The notes under the pieces are model-generated. The model saw only the letters and a program-made list of their open reading frames with translations. It was not told the origin of the DNA and made no database searches. Shown piece by piece: positions 59,598-64,000 of a stretch of 64,000 nt of DNA. Every line of letters starts with the position of its first letter. The first letter of the stretch is position 1. Both the position numbers and the translations under genes were made by a program. Source of the stretch: Methanoregula sp. (lineage in GTDB: Archaea > Halobacteriota > Methanomicrobia > Methanomicrobiales > Methanospirillaceae); contig JBAZQB010000008.1 in assembly GCA_041645435.1 (NCBI GenBank), forward strand, positions 8,738 to 72,737. The letters are read 5' to 3'.

Positions 59598-61616
59598 ATG
59601 GACTCAGGCTACGCAAATACCGTAAAATATCACAAATGCCCTTCCTGCGGAGCAGATGTACTGTCAACCATGCAGTTTTGTGTGAACTGCGGTGCCCGGA
59701 TGCCGGGGCGCACCTGCCCCCACTGCAACGCACCCATTATCGGGAATCCGGAGTTCTGCAGGAATTGCGGAAAATCCCTTGTCCCCTCGAAGAAGTGCCC
59801 GAAATGCAATATCCCGATCACGGGAAACCCGGAGTTCTGCAGGAACTGCGGGGCACCGCTTCTTGAATCCCGCAAATGCCCTTCCTGTGGTGCGGTCATC
59901 AGTAAAGATGCGAAATTCTGCAACGGGTGCGGGAGAGTGATGGGACAGGAAAGCCCGACTGCGGGGATAGATGCCGCCCTGATGGAAAAAGCGCAGGAAC
60001 TCCTGGCAATGGTCGGACGGTTCGGAACAATACCGGACCCGCCAAACCCGGATATGAATACGTACAATCCGTCATCCCTGAAAAAAACGGTCACCACCAT
60101 GGAGAAATTCCTGCAGACCGCAACGCCGGATCTCACCATCTCCCTCAGCCGCCTGTACCTGAACCTCGCAACCTGGCATAAGATGGAGATCCAGATCACC
60201 AATACCGGAAAAGCGCACGCGTTTTTCGTCACCCTTGGCTTCTCAAGTGATTTTGAGACCCGGCGGATCAAACCCATCACGGTTGAGGCGGGAAGTACAC
60301 AGATCGTTGAGATCGGTATCATGCCAAAGACGCAGGGCAATATCCCTATCGAAGTCACCCTGCATTACAAGGACGGCAACAACCGGGATTACACCAGGAC
60401 CAGTGACTTCTGGATCGATGTCCAGCCCCAGTCCAGTACGCCCCACATCTTCAAACCGGAAGAGGATATGCAGCCATCATCAACTCCTCCGGTAACACCA
60501 CGGACCTCACAGCCCCCTATGACTTCGGGCCCCGTCACCATGCGAACGCTGCCTCCGGAAATGACGGAAAAATACAGGGAATCGGAATTTATCGGGAAAG
60601 GGGGGTTTGCCCGGGTCTTTAAGGCAAAACGAAAAGACGGTCAGTATGTGGCGGTAAAAGTGCCTATCGATCTCGATGAATCAACCGGCAAATCGTTCAT
60701 CGCCGAGATGCAGAACTGGACAAAACTCAGCCACCCAAACATCGTAAAAATCTATGATTACAATATCATGCCGTTTCCCTATTTTGAGGAGGAACTCTGC
60801 GACAGTGCCCTTGACAAACTCAAAAAACCCATGGGGATAGCACAAGCGGCCTGGATCATCTTCAATGTCTGTGAAGGCCTCAAATACGCCCACTCCCTCC
60901 ATATCATCCACCGCGATCTCAAGCCCCAGAACATCCTGATAAAAAACGGGATTCCCAAGATCTCGGACTGGGGACTCTCCAAGATCGTCACCGATGTCTC
61001 TTCAGTGACCACTGCATCATTCACCCCGTTTTACGCGTCTCCGGAACAGGTGACCAACAAGTCAAAGGACCAGCGGACGGACATCTGGCAGATCGGGGTC
61101 ATCTTATACGAACTGGTGACCGGGACATTACCCTTTACCGGTGACAGCATGATAGATATCATCGCCAGTATCCCCACAAAAATCCCGCAGCCCCCGGGGG
61201 ATCTCAACCCGGATGCAAAACTGATCGAGGGGATCATCCTCCGGTGCATTGAAAAAGATCCTGCCAAACGCTACCCGTCGGTGATCGCGCTGCAAAAGGA
61301 CCTGGCAGAATTCCTCAAGATCGATTACCAGGAGTCCCTCCGTATGAGTATCGGGGCAAAAAATCTCCGGCAGTCTGCAGAGTACTGCAGCAAGCTGCTC
61401 CTTGCCAACTTAAAAAGCGGAGATTTGCGTGAAGCCTACAAATACGCAACCGATCTTGTCAATTATTCCGAAGGCGAGGTCAAAGAGCGGGTAAAAGAAC
61501 TGTCTGCGCAGATCCGTATCCGCCTGGATAACGATATGGAGGAAGTGCCCGAAGAAATTATTGAGGCAGCCGAACTGATCGCCCACAAGATCGGGGTGGG
61601 GTTGACCACCCTGTGA
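59598..61616 (+). CDS. Ser/Thr protein kinase with four zinc ribbons and an Ig-like domain
   Basis: A 672-residue protein. Four zinc ribbons at about 14-32, 40-58, 67-84 and 94-112 (CPSCG...FCVNCG, CPHCN...FCRNCG, CPKCN...FCRNCG, CPSCG...FCNGCG), a beta-sandwich (about 165-300, MEIQITNTGKAHAFFVTLGF), then a Hanks-type kinase domain (about 325-590): GKGGFARVFKAK, VAVKVP, IHRDLKPQNI, and SPEQ. The activation loop begins SDWG in place of the usual DFG. A C-terminal helical part follows. No membrane segment. ATG at 59598 is chosen; TTG at 59571 is an alternative. The PP2C gene follows after 85 bases. Confidence 0.85.
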   Translation: MDSGYANTVKYHKCPSCGADVLSTMQFCVNCGARMPGRTCPHCNAPIIGNPEFCRNCGKSLVPSKKCPKCNIPITGNPEFCRNCGAPLLESRKCPSCGAVISKDAKFCNGCGRVMGQESPTAGIDAALMEKAQELLAMVGRFGTIPDPPNPDMNTYNPSSLKKTVTTMEKFLQTATPDLTISLSRLYLNLATWHKMEIQITNTGKAHAFFVTLGFSSDFETRRIKPITVEAGSTQIVEIGIMPKTQGNIPIEVTLHYKDGNNRDYTRTSDFWIDVQPQSSTPHIFKPEEDMQPSSTPPVTPRTSQPPMTSGPVTMRTLPPEMTEKYRESEFIGKGGFARVFKAKRKDGQYVAVKVPIDLDESTGKSFIAEMQNWTKLSHPNIVKIYDYNIMPFPYFEEELCDSALDKLKKPMGIAQAAWIIFNVCEGLKYAHSLHIIHRDLKPQNILIKNGIPKISDWGLSKIVTDVSSVTTASFTPFYASPEQVTNKSKDQRTDIWQIGVILYELVTGTLPFTGDSMIDIIASIPTKIPQPPGDLNPDAKLIEGIILRCIEKDPAKRYPSVIALQKDLAEFLKIDYQESLRMSIGAKNLRQSAEYCSKLLLANLKSGDLREAYKYATDLVNYSEGEVKERVKELSAQIRIRLDNDMEEVPEEIIEAAELIAHKIGVGLTTL

Positions 61617-61701
61617 TGAGCGCAGAGCCAGAAGCACTCCCCACGAGGGGGGATCTTCCCCGGAACACAGAGATGAGACCGGTTATTTTCGGAGAATCGC
61701 C

Positions 61702-62442
61702 ATGAACCTCACCTGGTGCGGCAGAACCCACATCTGCGGGAGACCGAGAAATGAGGATGCGTTCGATATGCAGCAGATCGGCGATCACCTTGCAGCCTTT
61801 GCGGTAGCAGATGGCCTGGGAGGGTTGCCTGCCGGCGAAGTTGCAAGCCGGATTGCGGTCACGGCCCTGATGGACACGGTCCGGACGCTTGCGCCGAGGG
61901 GTATGACCTGCACCCCTGCGCAGATGACGGAGATCTTAACGAAGGGATTTGCAGCAGCTGCCCAAGCCATCGGTGACGATAATTCACTGAACCCGGACCA
62001 CAAAGAAATGGCAACAACCCTCGTTGCTGCTCTCATCAATGATGCATCTGACGGCGTTATTACCTATGCGGGAGACAGCCGGGCGTACCGGGGAGAGAAC
62101 ACGCTTGTCCAGATAACCAAAGATCATTCGCTGGTCCAGGAAATGTTCAGGAAAGGACTGATAACCCAGGAAGAGGCACGACTGCATCCCGATAAGAATG
62201 TGGTTACCCGGGTTGTCAGTGAAATACCGGTACACCCGGATATTGTGGAGTTCCGCATGGAGAAGAACACCCTGCTGCTCTGCACAGACGGGCTCACCGA
62301 TGCACTCTCCGATGAGGAGATATCCCTTGCCATGAAAGAGAGAGATGTAGACCGGATTTGCACAGCCCTCATCGAACGTTCACGGCAGGTAAACCGGGAC
62401 AATACCACCATTATTGTGATCCGGGCGGCACCGGGATCCTGA
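61702..62442 (+). CDS. PP2C-type protein serine/threonine phosphatase
   Basis: A 246-residue PP2C with the metal and phosphate motifs RPRNEDAF, AVADGLGGLPAGEVAS, TYAGDSRAYR and LLLCTDGLTDAL. Single domain, soluble. It follows the kinase gene in the same orientation; the pair would make a reversible phosphorylation switch. GGAGAA precedes the ATG. Confidence 0.9.
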   Translation: MNLTWCGRTHICGRPRNEDAFDMQQIGDHLAAFAVADGLGGLPAGEVASRIAVTALMDTVRTLAPRGMTCTPAQMTEILTKGFAAAAQAIGDDNSLNPDHKEMATTLVAALINDASDGVITYAGDSRAYRGENTLVQITKDHSLVQEMFRKGLITQEEARLHPDKNVVTRVVSEIPVHPDIVEFRMEKNTLLLCTDGLTDALSDEEISLAMKERDVDRICTALIERSRQVNRDNTTIIVIRAAPGS

Positions 62443-62540
62443 TTGCTTCCCCGTTATAATTGCAGGGGATTATCCCGGCAGGAACGGTCAATTCATAAGA
62501 GGGGGATATCTCCCAAGGGACCGTACACCGTGCCAAAGAA

Positions 62541-62550
62541 CCTATATTTA
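62541..62550 (+). promoter_or_regulatory. TATA-like box of the last gene
   Basis: cctatattta, about 80 bases upstream of the ATG at 62630. Consistent with independent transcription of this gene. Confidence 0.35.
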
Positions 62551-62629
62551 TGAACCCCTATAGTATTTTCATCGGCAGAGTTCTCCCCTCCATCGCAGAT
62601 CAGAAGATATAGAACCGGACGGTACCGCT

Positions 62630-63691
62630 ATGTTCAAAGAAGGCAATCGCGAGTGTATTGACAATCTCCTCAAACCATCGAAGAGCGTTCTCGACACGGG
62701 GTTGCCGATCCGTAATGAAACGTATGAGAAGCGGCAGAAACTCTGGGATGAGATAAAAGCAAATGCCGAACGGTACCGGAAAGGGGAGTGCGGGACATTT
62801 CTCAAAGACTTAAACGCCGTTTTTTTATCGCGGTTTGATGCATCTCTCCTGCTCCTTGCGCTGGCATTCCGGCAGAACAACGAACAGTTCGAAGGTGCCG
62901 GGTATTTCAGTGTAAGGGAGATCGAGGCCTACGAGACCATCGAGAAATACAGTTATTTCAGGATCCTTACAAAAGGCGAGATTGCAAAGAAGATCCGGTC
63001 CAAGGATGAAAAAACCTTAACGCTGCTCAAGGAATATTCCGTGTCCATGAAACAGCATATGGATGAGATCCTTGGCGACGCAGCAATCCGGGATACCATA
63101 CGCAGTTACTTGAAGAAACAATGGGACGAGAACACAAAAAAGATCGGCGATGCCATTTCCAGTGCCGGTGTCGACCTTGAATGGTTTTCCAGCCTTCCGC
63201 TTACCGCCAAAGATGCTGACAGGGCACCCCAGACCATCATTATCAATGCCGGCAATGATGCAGCCATCAATCTCGGCACGGGGAATATTGTCAAGGATGC
63301 CGTTGTCACCGGTTCTACGATCGAATCGGCAGGTGGCGGAAGCACAACGGTAAAAGATTCCGTTGTCACGAAATCCACGATAAAAACGGAGGGGGGCGAC
63401 GGGCCGGATACGGGTATCAGTATCAGGGACAGCGTCATCACCTCATCAACGATAAAATCGGTCCATGAGCGCCCGGTTGAACCGGAAAAAGAGACGGTAC
63501 AAGAGACCGTACAAGAACCCCCGCCGCAACCCCCCCGGTACATGTGCCTGCTCTGCAAGACTACGGCAAAACCCGGCGCGAAGTTCTGTACAACCTGCGG
63601 GGCAAAGATCACTCCTGTGTGTGGCAGTTGCAGTTCCCCCCTGATACCCAATGCAAAGTTCTGCCCGCAATGTGGGCGGAAAACTTCGTGA
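62630..63691 (+). CDS. Zinc-ribbon protein with beta-helix-like repeats
   Basis: A 353-residue protein. Residues about 1-190 are helical (KSVLDTGLPIRNETYEKRQK, AKKIRSKDEKTLTLLKEY). Residues about 200-285 hold three copies of a unit with V(K/R)D(A/S)V(V/I)T-x-STI, spaced about 22 residues, likely one beta-helix coil each. The C-terminus has two zinc ribbons (CLLCKTTAKPGAKFCTTCG and CGSCSSPLIPNAKFCPQCG). No enzymatic motif. It may be a filament or scaffold component and a target of the nearby kinase; this is inference. Confidence 0.7.
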   Translation: MFKEGNRECIDNLLKPSKSVLDTGLPIRNETYEKRQKLWDEIKANAERYRKGECGTFLKDLNAVFLSRFDASLLLLALAFRQNNEQFEGAGYFSVREIEAYETIEKYSYFRILTKGEIAKKIRSKDEKTLTLLKEYSVSMKQHMDEILGDAAIRDTIRSYLKKQWDENTKKIGDAISSAGVDLEWFSSLPLTAKDADRAPQTIIINAGNDAAINLGTGNIVKDAVVTGSTIESAGGGSTTVKDSVVTKSTIKTEGGDGPDTGISIRDSVITSSTIKSVHERPVEPEKETVQETVQEPPPQPPRYMCLLCKTTAKPGAKFCTTCGAKITPVCGSCSSPLIPNAKFCPQCGRKTS

Positions 63692-64000
63692 AAAGCCGGT
63701 ATCCCGTTCGGGTGAATCCCTCATGCATGCCGGAGTGTGCCTGAGCAGGACCCGGTGTCATTTTTTTTGTTCGTTTTTGGTGCGAATTTTCTTAGCACAA
63801 TTTTCTTTTTCCCGGAATTTTTTTGGTCAGAGTCTGCCTGAAAAATTTCAATCGCGTGCATGGGGTGTCAGTTGGTGAGGCGATTATCGGATAATTATCC
63901 GACAAAATGCATGTACATGCTACAAAATTTTTTGTTCTCCGGCGTGAGGGTCCGGAAAATGCAATCAAGGGTCGATTAAAAAAAATGAGGGGGGGATGAG
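63692..64000. other. Right edge, no gene recognised
   Basis: About 310 T-rich bases after the last gene. No coding frame, RNA or repeat was seen. Confidence 0.35.

Overview
The window looks like a chromosomal segment of a methanogenic archaeon of the order Methanomicrobiales, close to Methanoregula or a relative; this is inferred from gene content only. Pointers are a coenzyme F390 synthetase-like ligase, archaellin-type proteins with the FTG/LE processing site, a dihydropteroate synthase-like protein, a TrmB regulator, PGF-type surface proteins, TATA-like boxes ahead of genes, and ribosome binding sites close to GGTGATC. No rRNA, tRNA, CRISPR array or transposase gene was found.

Layout. 0-11.4 kb: a small two-repeat protein, two archaellin-like proteins, an F390 synthetase-like enzyme, a methyltransferase, a peptide-modifying type radical SAM/SPASM enzyme, small membrane proteins, a Gly/Ser/Asn-repeat surface protein and a sensor kinase that seems to lack its phospho-acceptor histidine. 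11.8-18.3 kb: a complete, translationally coupled trpEGDCFBA operon with a TGTACA box at its TATA element. 18.3-26.1 kb: a triple-DUF333 lipoprotein, a YkgJ-type protein, a mercury methylation operon (AbrB-like protein, hgcA, hgcB, arsenate reductase-like phosphatase), malic enzyme, truA, a PHP phosphoesterase and the dihydropteroate synthase-like protein. 26.2-36.6 kb: TrmB regulator divergent from a surface protein/MacB-type ABC/MATE export operon, parvulin, acetolactate decarboxylase, a JAMM protease, FAD synthetase RibL, a DUF2284 protein and a KhtTU-like cation/proton antiporter.

36.9-51 kb: exported proteins, a zinc-ribbon SPFH protein, several small zinc-ribbon membrane proteins, a coiled-coil protein of unknown family, tandem 408-bp repeats, an NHL/PEGA surface protein, a GT-C glycosyltransferase-like membrane protein and a TPR protein, the last two lying between inverted copies of a second repeat.

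51-63.7 kb is the most unusual part. One minus-strand run encodes two ESCRT-III-like coiled-coil proteins, a Vps4-like AAA ATPase with an MIT-like N-terminus, a TIR protein whose N-terminus aligns without gaps to that of the ATPase, a TrkA-N/RyR protein and a two-domain PPK2 enzyme. Next to it lie a PAS/RyR protein sharing the same RyR module, a Ser/Thr kinase with four zinc ribbons, a PP2C phosphatase and a zinc-ribbon protein with beta-helix-like repeats. I infer a membrane-remodelling and signalling (stress or defence) system linking ESCRT-like filaments, a TIR effector, nucleotide-sensing RyR modules and reversible phosphorylation. This is a hypothesis from domain content and gene order.
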